Assembly (NCBI GenBank): GCA_021399435.1
Contig: JAJTUP010000008.1
Span: forward strand, 186,001 to 250,000
Direction: 5' to 3'
Length of the DNA: 64,000 nt
DNA from: Diaporthe sp. PMI_573
Taxonomy: Eukaryota; Ascomycota; Sordariomycetes; Diaporthales; Diaporthaceae
In this document: positions 21,095 to 33,106 of the stretch, in pieces
Layout of the letters: each line of letters opens with the position of its first letter
How positions within the stretch are numbered: position 1 is the first letter of the stretch
Translations under genes and position numbers: made by a program
The notes under the pieces: model-generated
The model's input: the letters and a program-made list of their open reading frames with translations, nothing else
Databases searched by the model: none
What the model was told of the DNA's origin: nothing

Positions 21095-24000
21095 ATGTTC
21101 CAGGTGGTCCAACTTAATGTGAGGAAACAGGGCACAGTACACGACAGCTTGATGAATGATGCGGAAATCCAGAATGCAACGGTATTAGCTATCCAGGAGC
21201 CCCGGGCACGGAGAATCCAGGGCCGGCTTTTGACGACCCCTATGGGACACCACAAATGGACCAAGATGGTCCCTACGACATGGAGGGAAGGCATATGGGC
21301 GATTCGGAGCATGCTCTGGGTGAATAAGGACGTGGAGGCAGAGCAGGTGCGGATAGAGTCCCCGGATATAACGGCAGCGGTGATAAGGCTCCCCGGTCGG
21401 TGGGTCTTGGTGGCTTCAGTCTACGTACCAGGAGCAGATTCGCAGGCCCTGCGAGACACCTGCGACCTTTTGCGAAAGGCCATCGCGAACGCAAGGCAAG
21501 CGGCAGGCACGGTGGTGGAGGTAGTGATCGCCGGAGACTTCAACCGTCACGATCAACTATGGGGTGGAGACGATGTATCTCTAGTGAGACAAGGCGAAGC
21601 AGATCTGATCGTCGACCTGATGAACGAGTTTGCTCTCAGCAGTCTGCTTCGACGAGGCACGAAAACATGGCATGATGGAGACTACGACACGGCCATCGAC
21701 CTGGTCCTAGCTTCCGAGGAGCTGACGGCATCAACGGTCAAATGTGCGATACACGAGACGGAACACGGGTCCGACCATCGAGCGATTGAGACGGTCTTTG
21801 ACATCTCGGCCCCAGTGCCGAAGCAGCAGGAGCGGCTCTTACTCAAGAACGCGCCCTGGAAGGAGATAAACGCCAGAATAGCGAGCTCGCTAGGCGATGC
21901 CCCGCTGGAAGGCACAGTGCAGCAGAAAACGGACAAGTTGATGGCGGCGGTGCTGGAAGCGGTTCATGCCTTGACACCGAAGGCGAGACCATCACCGTAC
22001 ACAAAGCGATGGTGGACGACCGACCTCACACAGCTGCGGCGAATATACACATTCTGGAGAAACCGCGCCCGGGCCCAGCGCCGAGCGGGGCGGACCAGAA
22101 CGGACCTGGAAGAGACGGCAAGAGCAGCTGCGAAACAGTACCACGACGCTATCCGGCAACAGAAGAAGAAGCACTGGAACGAGTTCCTTGCAGACAACGA
22201 CAACATCTGGAAGGCCGCCAAGTACCTGAGGTCTGGTGACGACACGGCGTTCGGGAAGGTGCCGCAACTAGTCAGAGCGGACGGAACAGCCACGACCGAT
22301 CACAGGGAGCAGGCAGAAGAGTTGCTGGCTACGTTCTTCCCTCCCTTACCGAGCAACATCGACGACGAAGGACCCAGGCCGCAAAGAGCTCCCGTAGCGA
22401 TGCCCGCCATTACCATGGAAGAAGTGGAACGGCAGCTCTTTGCAGCAAAATCATGGAAGGCACCAGGAAACGACGGCCTACCCGGGATAGTCTGGAAAGA
22501 GGTCTGGCCATCGGTCAGGCACCACGTCCTGGCACTATTTCGAGCGTCCTTAGAAGAGGGGATGCTGCCTAGCCAGTGGAGACACGCAAAGATCATACCG
22601 CTCAAAAAGCCTGGCAAAGAGGAATACACAGTCGCAAAAGCCTGGAGACCGATCTCACTCCTGGCAACGCTCGGCAAGGTGCTAGAGTCGGTAGTCGCGG
22701 AAAGGATCTCTCACGCGGTCGAGACGTATGGGCTCCTCCCGACTAACCACTTCGGGGCCCGTAGACAGCGGTCTGCGGAACAAGCGCTCGTGCTGCTCCA
22801 AGAACAGATCTATACTGCCTGGCGAGGTCGAAAGATAGTCAGCCTGATCAGTTTTGATGTCAAAGGGGCCTACAACGGAGTCTGCAAGGAAAGACTTCTT
22901 CAGCGGATGAGGGCGCGAGGCATCCCAGAGGGACTGCTCCGATGGATAGGGGCGTTCTGCTCGGAGCGTACAGCAACGATCCAAGTTAACGGGCAGTCCT
23001 CTAAGGTTCAGAGCTTACCGCAGGCTGGTCTACCACAGGGCTCTCCCCTGTCTCCGATTCTATTCCTCTTCTTCAACGCAGACCTAGTGCAACGACGAAT
23101 CGATAGTTATGGGGGTGCGATAGCCTTTATTGATGACTTCAACGCGTGGGTCACGGGACCCACGGCACGGAGCAACCGGGAAGGCATCGACGCCATTATC
23201 AAGAACGCCTTGGATTGGGAGAGAAGGAGTGGTGCAACATTTGAGGCTGATAAGACAGCAATCATACACTTCACTCGCAATTTACACAAGACGGACGCGC
23301 TACCTTTCATCGTCAAGGGACAGACTGTCAAACCTCAGGACCATGTCAAAATCCTTGGAGTGGTTATGGATGTGAAGCTGAAGTTTAAACAACACATTTT
23401 GAGGGCTGCATCCAAGGGCTTGGAGGCAGCAATGGAATTGCGGAGACTCCGAGGCCTGTCCCCATCCACGGCGCGGCAGCTGTTTACATGCACAGTCGCC
23501 CCGGTAGTGGACTATGCCTCCAGTGTATAGATGCACGCATACAAGGACAAACTCGTGGGACCTATTAACAGGGTCCAGAGAATGGCGGCGCAAGCAATCG
23601 TGGGGACCTTCCTCACAGTGGCAACGAGTGTAGCAGAAGCGGAGGCTTACATCGCCAGCGCATGAGACCGGTTCTGGAGACGGGCCACCAAGCTGTGGAC
23701 CGACATTCACACCTTGCCAGATACCAATCCGCTACGCAGAAACACGTCTCAAATGCGGAAGTTCAGAAAACAACACCGCTCGCCGCTGTACCAGGTAGCA
23801 GACGTACTAAAAGGCATAGCAATGGAGAAGTTAGAAATCATCAACCTGTTCACGCTATCGCCATGGGAGGAATGCATACAGGCCATTACTGAGGACTTAA
23901 CAGCAACGCAGTCAGCGGATAACCACGATGTGCGCATCGCCGTAAGCAGCTCAGCACGAAACGGCGTGGTGGGAATTGGGGGAGCTGTCTCGCTGCCCGC

Positions 24001-24856
24001 GTCTGTCTATGGTAGCCCAAGGCTTGGGACCTTTCCCTCTACGCTTGGCGCAAGATCGGAACAGAACCCATACTCCGGAGAGCTGGCAGCAACGGAACGC
24101 GCTTTGAGCACGCTACCAATGCTCAGATCTAGCAGTATCGTGCTATCAACAAACAATAAAGCGGCCGTTCTTACCCTTCGGCAACCTTGACAGCAGTCTG
24201 GCCAACAGCATACCCGCCACATCTATGAGGCTGTCGGGGAAATGCGCAAACGCGGAAACATAGTGACAATACGATGGCTCCCTGCGAGCGAAGGAGACAA
24301 GCTCCTAAAAATTGCCAAGGAAAATGCCAGAGAGGCTACTCATCCCGGTGCCACTCCAGAAGCAGAAACGCCCAGGATGCGGTCGACTACTCTCAACGTA
24401 GCTCGTTCCAAGACAGGCGCCAGCAAGCACCTTCCAGAAAAGGTTGGAAATCACTCTAAGAGAGTCGACACAGCACTGCCAGGCAAACACACAACGCAAC
24501 TCTATGACCGTCTAACATGGAAGGAAGCCACTGTGCTTGCTCAACTCAGAACAGGCATGGCAAGACTCAACGCTTACCTCCACCGAATCGGGGTAGCCCC
24601 GTCAGAGCAGTGCGCATGTGGACAAGCAGCAGAGACAGTAAAACACTTCCTCTTCCGATGTAGAAAATGGACGGCGTACCGGATGGAGATGCTCCGGTGT
24701 ACAAACACTCACAGAAGCAACATTTCTTTCTATCTAGGAGGAAAATCAGCATCAGATAACAAAGACTGGTCTCCAAACTTAGAGGCCGTTCGGGCAACGA
24801 TACGATTCGCAATAGCCACGGGCCGGCTCGACGCAAACCAACCGTCGGGCAACTAA
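21095..24856 (+). pseudogene. LINE ORF2: endonuclease, reverse transcriptase, RNase H; three in-frame stops
   Basis: The frame is 1,253 residues if the stops are read through (TAG 23528-23530, TGA 23663-23665, TGA 24188-24190). ATG at 21095 follows the ORF1 stop by one base (TAAGATG), which suggests termination-reinitiation. Domains: APE-type endonuclease about residues 1-240 ([41 protein letters not shown]); reverse transcriptase from about 430 ([39 protein letters not shown] and the catalytic box AFIDDFNAW, an FIDD variant usual in this clade); an RNase H-like region near 23930-24330; and a C-terminal Cys/His region (CACGQAAETVKHFLFRC). The first stop replaces what is most likely a tryptophan codon (TGG to TAG), compatible with RIP-type C-to-T change on the opposite strand. 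The enzyme would copy LINE RNA at nicked target DNA. Confidence 0.9.
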
Positions 24857-25152
24857 AACACTTAACCGATCACCCACCACTCTCCACCACCGAACCCACA
24901 CCCATCACCTCGTGCCACGGACAGCAGGCACCGCTTCAGCCGCCGAGGATAGGACGCTGAACACTTGGAGAATCGCCTCCAAGCCAGCCTACTACTAATC
25001 CTACTAACCCACGAGAATCCGAAGAGAAATGGCAGAAGAAGGCAAATAAGCTAGAATGGACTTTGCATGGGCTTTAAGGAGATCAAGGCATATCTTGGGA
25101 AATGTATGGTCAAATTGTCAATAGTTGCCCTTTCGGGTTAAGCCCGCCGGGC

Positions 25153-25170
25153 TGTGTGTGTGTGTGTGTA
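25153..25170. repeat. (TG)n microsatellite
   Basis: About eight to nine TG units in a row, shortly after the presumed LINE 3' end. Confidence 0.8.
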
Positions 25171-25720
25171 TACCCGAGGCTGTTCCTACGTCAATTCTCA
25201 CTGCGGGATGATCCCGCTGTAAAAAGACCCGTTGCGATGATTTGGTCCATCGTTAGCCTTTCAAGGTAAGAGGCGAGTCCGACGATGAGCACTCATCCGA
25301 TCAGCCGAACATCCACTTTCGTACCTTCGACTCCTGCATGACGCGGGTGGTACGAGTGGCATTACCTGCTTCCATCCAATAGTGCTCAGGGTTATGAATT
25401 GGCGGAGAGCGGTCTATGGTATGAGTGGATAACTAGCTCTAGCAATTCTGGGACAAATCCAGGGATCTAGAGGCTTTGGCTCGTGTTCACAGAAAGGAGA
25501 CTGTGGTATGGTCGGAGCCCGGGGGGTTCGGCACTCCGTGGAAAGGCCGAACAGCGAGTTCAGGCACAACCATTTCGGCTATCATGTGCCGTGAGATCTC
25601 GTCAAGGCAGAGTTACTGAGTCAATGGATCGCATTTATATCAGTTCTACTTATACAGATGCACGTAGAAATGTACAACATAAGGGGGGTTTTTGGTGGCA
25701 GTGGCTACTCCGGACGGCAC

Positions 25721-25727
25721 TATATAA
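25721..25727 (+). promoter_or_regulatory. Likely TATA box of the GcvT-like gene
   Basis: TATATAA lies 94 bases upstream of the ATG at 25815, a usual distance in filamentous fungi given a short leader. A CT/CA-rich leader with ACCACCC and CAAGCC follows, as is common near fungal transcription starts. The assignment rests on motif and position only. Confidence 0.5.
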
Positions 25728-25814
25728 GACAGCCACTGCACCACCCATCTTCCAGACAAGCCTTCTAGAACAACTCCTACATCTTAGCTTTTTGCGGCAG
25801 TACAAAATCTTATC

Positions 25815-27278
25815 ATGTCTTCGCTTCCAGATGCCACCAACGGCTCATCTGGATTACGTGTTGCCCCAATGGTCCCCACTGACAATAGTGCTTGGACTTG
25901 GACGCGCTTTATCAATGCTTTTGAAGTCTCAGAGTTTTCCAATTGGCAAGATGAGAGCTTGTCTTGGAAAAAGACTGCATACATCGGTGATTGGTCCCAA
26001 GCCCACAAGTTGAGGGTCCGCGGCCCTGAAGCCCATGCCTTCTTCGCCTTTCTCTCGACAATGCACTGGCCAAACTTCAGAGTGCACCAGTGCAAACACT
26101 CTATTATGTGCCGAGACGACGGATTGATTGTTGGCGAAGGGCTTGTCATGAAGTTGGGTCCCGAAGACTTTATCTTCACAGCAGGCCCACCACCAATTGA
26201 GTGGGCGAAGTTCCAGCACAAACATGGGCGACGTAACTTTAACTGTGTGATCGAGGACGTATCAGAAGAGTGGTATCTGTTCCAGGTCCAAGGCCCAAAG
26301 AGCATCGAGATTATGGAAGCCGTGACTGGCACCGGGATCAAGGACCTTTTGTTCATGAACGCCAAGGAGATGTCTATTAAGGGCATGAAGTTCCTCGCCC
26401 TTCGACAAGGCGTGTCTGGAGAACGAGGCTATGAGCTCTGGGGTCCAGCCAAAGACGCACATGCGATTTACAAAGCCATTGTCGCAGCTGGCGAGGCCTT
26501 TGGCATTCGCCAGCTTGGCATGCGAACTAAATTGGTGAATCACGTAAGTTGAGAACCTTGTCAGCCTTGGTCTTCGACAGGTTGCTGACATATAGCAAGG
26601 TCGAGGCGGCAATCTCTACTCCGATCAGCGATTTCCTCCCCGCAGTCTATGGGAATGACCCCGAAATCAAAAGATTCTTGGAGTATCTTGAATCTAATGG
26701 AACAAGTACATCGTTGTTCCGCGTGCAACCTGGAGGAAACTACAGTTCGGACCCTGCCGTCCATCAACATACACCATACGATCTTGGCTGGGAAAAGTAT
26801 GTCGACCTGGCGCCGGAGCATGAGTTCATTGGAAGAGAAGCACTTGTTCCAATCGCTTCCAATCCTCCCAACAAGTGGGTGGCGTTGGAGTGGAACAGCG
26901 AGGATGTGATTGACGTCTATGCGTCTCTCTTCCGCGAAGTGTCTCACGATTACATGGAACTACCACGCATTTTGACCCTGAACGCAGATTGCGTCTACCT
27001 GAACGAGGTAGTCATTGGCTCAGCATTCTCACGATGCTACAGTTACTGGTTCAAGAAGATGATTTCTAATGCTATCCTCTCCCGACAGCACTCCACCCCC
27101 GGAACCGAGGTAGTCGTTAAATGGGGTACTGGAGAAAATGGCCCGCAGAAGATGATCCGAGCTGTGAGTGCCGCATCTATACCTTTTTCCAAATTGTTCA
27201 TTTAGACTAATGAGAGATTAGATTGTCAAGGAGGCGCCGTATAAGCACGACGTTCGTAGGAAGAAGATTGAACAATGA
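25815..27278 (+). CDS. GcvT-family aminomethyltransferase-like / LigM-type O-demethylase, 449 aa
   Basis: Three exons: 25815-26543, 26600-27163 and 27222-27278. Introns of 56 bp and 58 bp are GT-AG and both phase 0. The first acceptor uses the AAG after a TAGCAAG tandem site, because the upstream TAG would break the frame. The protein has the folate-binding GcvT fold: SLSWKKTAYIGDWSQAHKLR near residue 50, the QGPKSIEIMEAVTGTGI block, GERGYELWGPAKDAHAIYKA, then IRQLGMRTKLVNHVEA bridging intron 1. The second domain carries WVALEWNSEDVIDVYASLF, close to bacterial vanillate/3-O-methylgallate O-demethylases (LigM), which move methyl groups from aromatic ethers to tetrahydrofolate. The substrate is unknown; a role in lignin-derived aromatic breakdown is inference. 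There is no signal peptide, so it is presumably cytosolic. The gene appears intact. Confidence 0.85.
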
Positions 27279-29004
27279 GCTGGACCCTATATGTCAATAC
27301 CTAGGGTAGTCTAGGAGAGGTAGGGCTATAGGCTAAGGGTAGCTAGGTTAGAGCTCTACCTCAGACGTATAGTATTCTTACTATCATGGCTTAACTTAAC
27401 CGACTTCAATTAATGAATGAGGATATTCGCGCCCAAAAAGACGCTAACACTAATCCCCAACTAGACATGTCGTGTCTTGTAGGAATAGAGACTTTCGCTG
27501 TTATCTTTAGAAATTTCTTGCTCAAGCTCCCTGATTCGCACTATTGATCATTATTTAGACCGTATTGTTCGATTTGAGACCTAGCAGAACGAAGAGAATG
27601 TATATAATCACGCCAGCGGTATCGTCGAAGGACCCAGCACCTCTAGGCGGTCCGGAAGGCTACTGGTATCACTGGGGAAGTACAAGCAGGTAACGGCTGG
27701 ATTAAGACACGCAAAAAATCGAGTTGTAGAACGGTAGTGGCTGGGCAAAAAGGAAAAGCAGCAAAATTGGGCCTCCGAGGATGAACTTCGCCAACTCTGA
27801 CAACCGTTGAATATGAAATTTTCTATGGGGTATTTCCTCCCCCAGGCAAGAAGGTGGGCTCTGGGCGTCGTCGGCGAACCCTAGGCACCGCGGAATAGAT
27901 CTTCTAGGGAGGGTAGTGCCGCGCTCCGCGCTAAAGAGCGAGCTGCTGCTGCACGGGAATTGCAAAAACTATATTATACAAGGGTACTTGGAGCAAATGG
28001 CCAGACAAGTTGCAATCGACAGGCGCGCTACTACAAGTTTACAATCCGGCACCTCACCGTTAGTTGCAACGAGGCACATTTAGCTACACGGGCATTCATC
28101 TAGTCGCGTGCGAGTGAAGAACCAAAGCAGAGAGCCAGTTCCCAGGTACAGTACTGGAACCAGAAAATCATATTGGCTCAGTAGTTTCTAATCAAGCGAT
28201 AGGATCAACAGGCACAATATTCAAAGCATGAGAATTAGAACCCATTTCATTCGTTCGTCAGGTAATCATAAATGAGGCTGCTGTACTTCTATGTTGGAAA
28301 ACCCTGAAGCATTTGATGAACTCACCCAGTCTGAGATAAATAAAAGATCCGGATTGGGAAGTATCTGGTGTAGCGCAAAGGCTCATGTTATGGTTAGAAG
28401 TAGCATTGCTTGCAATCAAGTAGAATGCTGATAGCAACATATGTAATGACAAGGACACAAGCAGCGAGCGCTTCGCCTATGGCGTCGTGCTAAGTTGACA
28501 TTTCGAGGACGAGGTTAAAACACAATGTATAGAATTTCTAAGTTAGAACATGATTATTCGTATGCAGCGAGATTATAATCCTTACCTGGGAATAAATCAT
28601 CTATAAATCACGGAAGGGATGAGCAGGTTTTTGTAGCCTCAGTATTGCAAGTTTTCACATCCGACCTGCCCTTTATATAATAGGATCACTTAGACCACTA
28701 GACGCATCTTAGCGAACCTAGTGAGTCAGCTTGAAGAGATGGACATATAATGACACACTTATTACCAGATCAGTAGCTGCACGGTATGAGCAGTTCTTTA
28801 GCAGCCAATCTAAGTATTCACTCTCAGATAGCTATTAGTTGTTATGTTAGTATTGTCGGAGTCGTTTTGTCGGAGTCCTTACGGCTCCCCCACCATTTGG
28901 CTGCGTTTTCTTAACATGAACCTTGATTTGTAGGTTTAGTATCGCTAGGAAATAACAAATCTGTCTAAGATGCCGTTGACAGGTACTTAGATAGTATTCT
29001 TCAC
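27279..29004. other. Region without a supported gene
   Basis: Only short frames (below 90 codons) without domains. It contains the 3' flanks of two convergent genes, the GcvT-like gene on plus and the CE16-type esterase on minus. Several TATATAA-like tracts occur but none precedes a supported start. Confidence 0.4.
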
Positions 29005-30124
29005 TCAAAATGGACCACTCAGCACATCCAAAACACGTCTTGCAATCCATGAGTGTGCATGCGTGGTAGGACTGCATAAAGTCAGATATCAGAAAACGCA
29101 AATACGATCAGGTACCGCTAAAAAAGGAAAAACCCACTGGTATTCATCCCAGTACACATGTTTGTCGGCGTCCTCGCAAGACGTTATGTTTGGCACTTCT
29201 CCATATACTCCGGTTAGACAGCTCCCGTACAGTCCCAGAGGCTTGAATCCGTACGCTTGTGGTGCAGCGTAGTAATCGAGATCATCAAAGAGGGAGCGGA
29301 GATCTATATTGACAGCACTGGTCTTAGAAGTATCCAAGAGATCTCCCAATAGATGCGTGTATGTTCGCAATCTTTGCTTGGCCAGCTTGTCAAGATAGAA
29401 GCCGTAAGGTAGTCGTGAAAGGTCTGGTGGTGATAGCGTCAGGACTTTGGCCTCTGGACGGGCACCTCGAAGTAAATTCTGGGCTTGCACCAAATATTGG
29501 TATGACTGCGATGCACAGATATTTGCGTTGAACAAGATGTCGTTCGCCCCAGCAAACAGAACAAATAATGGTGTCGTCACAGCCATCTTGTCGGATGCCG
29601 AGAAAGTCGAGCCCTGTGGTGTGGTGTTTCCAAGGAAAGAGGCGACTTGGTCGATAACTGACGGTACCGCTATGGTGCTTTGAGCTCCTGTGTAACCCTG
29701 TACCAGTGAGTTCGATGTAGTCGCACCGCCGACTGCATAGTCGTACAGCGGAACAGATAAATTCCCAGCGACGTACTCAGCCCAGACAAGGCCATTTGAA
29801 AATCGTCCGTTGTAGCTTATTCAATAGTTAGTATAACGAGTAAGGATGTATTGTCAAGGTTATGAGGTGCGAACTATTTGTCTGAGGGCCAGGTATTGTT
29901 TGAGATTCGAGCCGAACCATTTCCTGAGTGGTAGTGTTAAGCATCTAAGAGATTTCCCCTGTGGCGCAACGGGATGAGCGCTTACCATCGTCGCTGAGTG
30001 AGTCTCCAAAGATTACCATGCTAGTGAATGAGGGGGTCCCACCACGTGGCTGCGGAGTAAGAATTGCGCCACGAGCCGCTCCAAATAGCGCGAACAGCGT
30101 AACACACAGATTAGTGCACACCAT
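29005..30124 (-). CDS. Secreted GDSL/SGNH carbohydrate esterase, CE16-type acetylesterase, 310 aa
   Basis: Four exons on minus: 29986-30124, 29875-29923, 29138-29815 and 29005-29071; introns of 62, 59 and 66 bp. ATG at 30124 begins a signal peptide (MVCTNLCVTLFALFGAARG). The nucleophile motif GDSLSDDG spans residues 40-47 (Ser42), followed over introns 1 and 2 by NGSARISNNTWPSDKYYNGR. The oxyanion/Asn block is FVLFAGANDI. The catalytic Asp286/His289 pair (YWDEYHPT) is completed only by the last splice, which supports that exon; the tail ends in RRVLDVLSGPF. The second intron has an unusual donor (GTTCGC). CE16 enzymes remove acetyl groups from xylo-oligosaccharides outside the cell; family placement is by motif, and a lipase-type GDSL enzyme is the alternative. 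It shares the neighbourhood with a GH79 remnant and a CE12 gene. Confidence 0.87.
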
Positions 30125-31938
30125 TTTGAATTCGTTTGCCTGATGGTTTGGGAACCAATTAGATTCGGGTAAGACAGGTATGTGAAAGCGACGGTCAGGT
30201 TCATTGCTTGAATTCATTGGTGAGGTAAACACTACAATGCATAGTTGTGCATGCCGAGGTCCTTATATCAGCTCCCAGTCTACCAATATCACATGACAAT
30301 TGACGTTGTTTTCTAGCTGGTAAAGAACTGATAAGCCCAATACTACATACACTAGCAGGGATGTGATGTCGACAATCTGCCGACCCGGCACTGCCGAATC
30401 CGCTACAATGCTGAGGAGGATTGCTCAAGGCAGTTGCAAGGATGTTGGAGACTCGCCACGCCAACCTCGAAGATGGAAACCCATTTCTGTACAATTGTAG
30501 AATTAAACTGGTCAGGATGGGTTGGTTATCAAGTTGCCAGCGGCACTTTGTATTGCAACACCAAACCGGCTGTTCTGTGTACTGGATTTTCCCTTTGTAT
30601 AGATAATCTTCGCCAGGGCGCTATATAATTATACGAGATTAATCGGCACACGGCTGGAAAGTCTGAGTCATGAAATGTGGCATCAAACCTAAACTTAGGA
30701 AGGATTAATTTTAAGGTTACAGATGGACGAAATGAGCAGCAGGATCACAACCCGTATTGATTGAACACGTATCACATCAAGTACAGAAATAGGCCAGTGA
30801 TGGTAACGACAGCCGGGCAACATCCCGGGCCGTCACAAGGGCCCTAACCTGGGTCAGACGTGCCAACGCTTAGGTCTAAGGGATGCGGGACTTTCGATTT
30901 CCTTCTTTCTATCTCCTGTTGGAGATAGTCTACAGACATTACTTTTGACATTTGGTGTCGGATCAAGTCGGGACTGGCCCAAGTTTAAGTTACCACGGGA
31001 ATAAAACCTACTCTAGTACTCACGCACCCATACTCTGCATTTCCATCTCATGACGGGACGTGATTTACCCCTACGTGTTTATGGTCAAGTCGTCTCCCAG
31101 GTCTCTACTTTTAAATTGATCTCCTGATCTTATATTCATCTAGAGATGCAATCCTGGATGGTCGGTCTGAACGCCACGCCGACTACGCCTGCCGACTGCC
31201 GACTACGCCTGCCGACTCGCCTGCCGACTGCCGACTGCCGACTGCCGCAAACGGTGTGGAACGCCCGAGCCTTCTTCGTTGCCACCCATCAAGGATCGTT
31301 GGGCCGTGATCGAGGAACAGGATTCCATGAAGCCATGGGCAGCAATGCCGATGCCGGCGAAGCCGATAGCGACGATGGCAGTGAAATTGATCATGGTAGT
31401 GATAGTTACAGTTCTCATATTGTTGGAAAGGTAATGATCGTGATGCATCTGACGGTGAGGTGTCGCAGAGTGATTGAGTTGATTCTTTCCACTCGAGCTT
31501 GCCCTGTCTCGACGCAAATGTTTAAGCATGTTGCCCTCCCAGCTCGAAATGCATCTCGAAGGGACCACTGACACTTCAGCGGCTCACTCTGTTCAGCCAG
31601 TCACTGTTTATATTTCATTTCAGATATTGTGACCATTCTTTCCTAAGATATATACTCACTGGATTCCATTTGAGTGTGCGCCAATTTATCGTCTGCGCAA
31701 GGTGTTGTAAGGATGCTGAAGGGACGTATTACGGTGTTTCCCTTATAAGACTCTACGGAAAGCTGGATATAGCATCAAGGAAGGGCTGTTCTGGGATTTC
31801 ATCAATAACCATGCTAGCTATACAATCCAGGTCTTGCACCACGTTGCGCGAGTTAGCATTAGTGGGTGAGGGTGCGAGCAGGATACGTCCACATAGCTGG
31901 CCTTTTTTTTTTTGAGGAGCGGCTGTATCCAGCAGCCC
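30125..31938. other. Upstream region of the esterase; tandem repeat; no gene
   Basis: The first few hundred bases are the promoter side of the minus-strand esterase. A frame at 31146-31571 is open only because it crosses the GCCGACT repeat. A T11 run at 31903-31913 immediately precedes the GH79 remnant. The missing N-terminal half of that enzyme was searched for here and not found. Confidence 0.4.
31178..31248. repeat. GCCGACT tandem repeat
   Basis: About nine units of GCCGACT or GCCGACTACGCCT, imperfect, in 70 bases. The unit of seven or thirteen bases does not keep reading frame, which argues against a coding repeat. Confidence 0.75.
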
Positions 31939-33106
31939 GGGACCAGCGGTCCAAATTTGACCTATATTATAGGGGTAAACCGCGGTGCCTACATCATAAG
32001 CAACACGATCGAAGCCGCCAAGGCGGCCGTTCAAGACATTCCATCACTCTATGCCATTGAGCTGAGCATTGAGCCGGTGCGTAACGCCGCGTCAGTCCTC
32101 ACTACCCCTTCGACCGCGCGTCTGTCTGCTGGGTAGCAGTGCCTTGAGACTGACCGTAACTATTAGGACAGTAGGCTACCTGCGTAGCTCGCACAACTCA
32201 AAACTCGTATAAGTCGCTCAATTTTGCCGTAACAGTCTCTGCTGTAGTTGGACTACCTGTTGCAAGCACAGTCACTTAGTGGAATCCCGAGACAGAGGCC
32301 GAATCCGAGTCCGTGACAGGTGGTCGTTGGTGACGCTATATGGCGCAAATCGATGTTGCCGGCGGCGAGCTACTATCAGCTTCCCTCATATGGCTGGTCC
32401 GCTGTGGGCTATTTCAAATCCACCAATGCCTCGGCCGATCTTTACATCAAAGTATTCTCCCACCATAATTTACCCCAGTCCGCCCTGTCTGCGAGTCAGC
32501 CTCCCCCCAACCTGGAATATCTGATGAGCCATGTTGACGTCACCAGCAACGTGGACCAGTACAAGGACGATGTCGCTGTTGCCAACGCGAGAGGATTCGA
32601 CTATGTATTCGGCGAAACGAACTATGGTGGGCTCCCAATCCCATGGTTTTAACTTGCTCCAAGACGCCTGCTGAGCAAATTATCCAGTTTCTGGCAACGG
32701 CAAGCCAGGCCACGGTGTGACCTTCGGCACCGGACTGTGGATGCTGGACAATGCCCTCCAATCGGCAGCTGTAAATATCAAGTGCAATTACTTCCACCAA
32801 GGCACACTTGGGAATCCATACTACGTCTGGTTCAACCAGGCCGGTTTCTTGTCACCCTTTTATGGCGGATACCTTGCCGCTGATGCCTTGGCTGGTGGTG
32901 CCAAAATTGGAAGTCTCGACGGCGGCACGACCAACTATGCAGGCTATGTTCTTTACAATTCAGCCAGCGACGCAAACAAGGTCATGCTGATCCACACCAA
33001 CTCCTTTGATGGATCCGGCACCCGGCCCACCCAGGAGTTCACCCTCCAGGGGTTCGCTGGCTCCCAGGTCACTGCCAAGAGGTTCACAGCTCAGAGCACC
33101 TTGTAG
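31939..33106 (+). pseudogene. GH79-type glycosidase (beta-glucuronidase/heparanase-like), N-terminally truncated and broken
   Basis: The C-terminal half is well preserved: 32320-32626 encodes a block with YFKSTNASADLYIKVFSHHN and ending GFDYVFGETNY, joined by a 61-bp GT-AG intron (32627-32687) to VSGNGKPGHGVTFGTGLWML and following, ending with TAG at 33104. The ETN motif is the expected catalytic-nucleophile region of fungal GH79 enzymes, followed by the usual ALQ...NIK.NYFHQGT block. Upstream, only a fragment near 31939-32076 (TYIIGVNRGAYIISNTIEAA and SLYAIELSIEP) is in the same frame; between it and 32320 several stops occur, and the N-terminal acid/base half and signal peptide are missing. 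It would have cleaved glucuronic-acid-containing glycans. It lies between two SGNH esterase genes. Confidence 0.75.

Larger units (their letters stand above)
19795..24856 (+). mobile_element. Tad1-like non-LTR retrotransposon (LINE), nearly complete
   Basis: The coding span holds ORF1 (nucleic-acid binding, three zinc knuckles) and ORF2 (endonuclease, reverse transcriptase, RNase H, C-terminal cysteine/histidine region), the order and content of fungal Tad1-clade LINEs. Both frames are intact in length with no frameshift, broken only by four in-frame stop codons (20725, 23528, 23663 and 24188). ORF1 and ORF2 are separated by one base. The 3' UTR probably continues to around 25050-25100, but no poly-A tail or target-site duplication is evident, so the outer limits are undefined. 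It sits beside a DDE remnant, making a small repeat nest. Confidence 0.9.
24857..25814. other. LINE 3' flank and promoter region of the GcvT-like gene
   Basis: The first 200 bases are probably LINE 3' UTR. A dinucleotide run follows at about 25153-25169. The last 300 bases lead to the GcvT-like gene and include a TATA box. No further gene is seen. Confidence 0.5.

Noticed and set aside
19795..25814. LTRs, a CRISPR-like array or other structured repeats flanking the LINE
   Set aside because: No direct terminal repeats were seen; ORF content identifies a non-LTR element. Only a TG microsatellite follows.
31146..31571. 141-codon plus-strand frame
   Set aside because: It is open mainly because it crosses a GCCGACT repeat; no domain.
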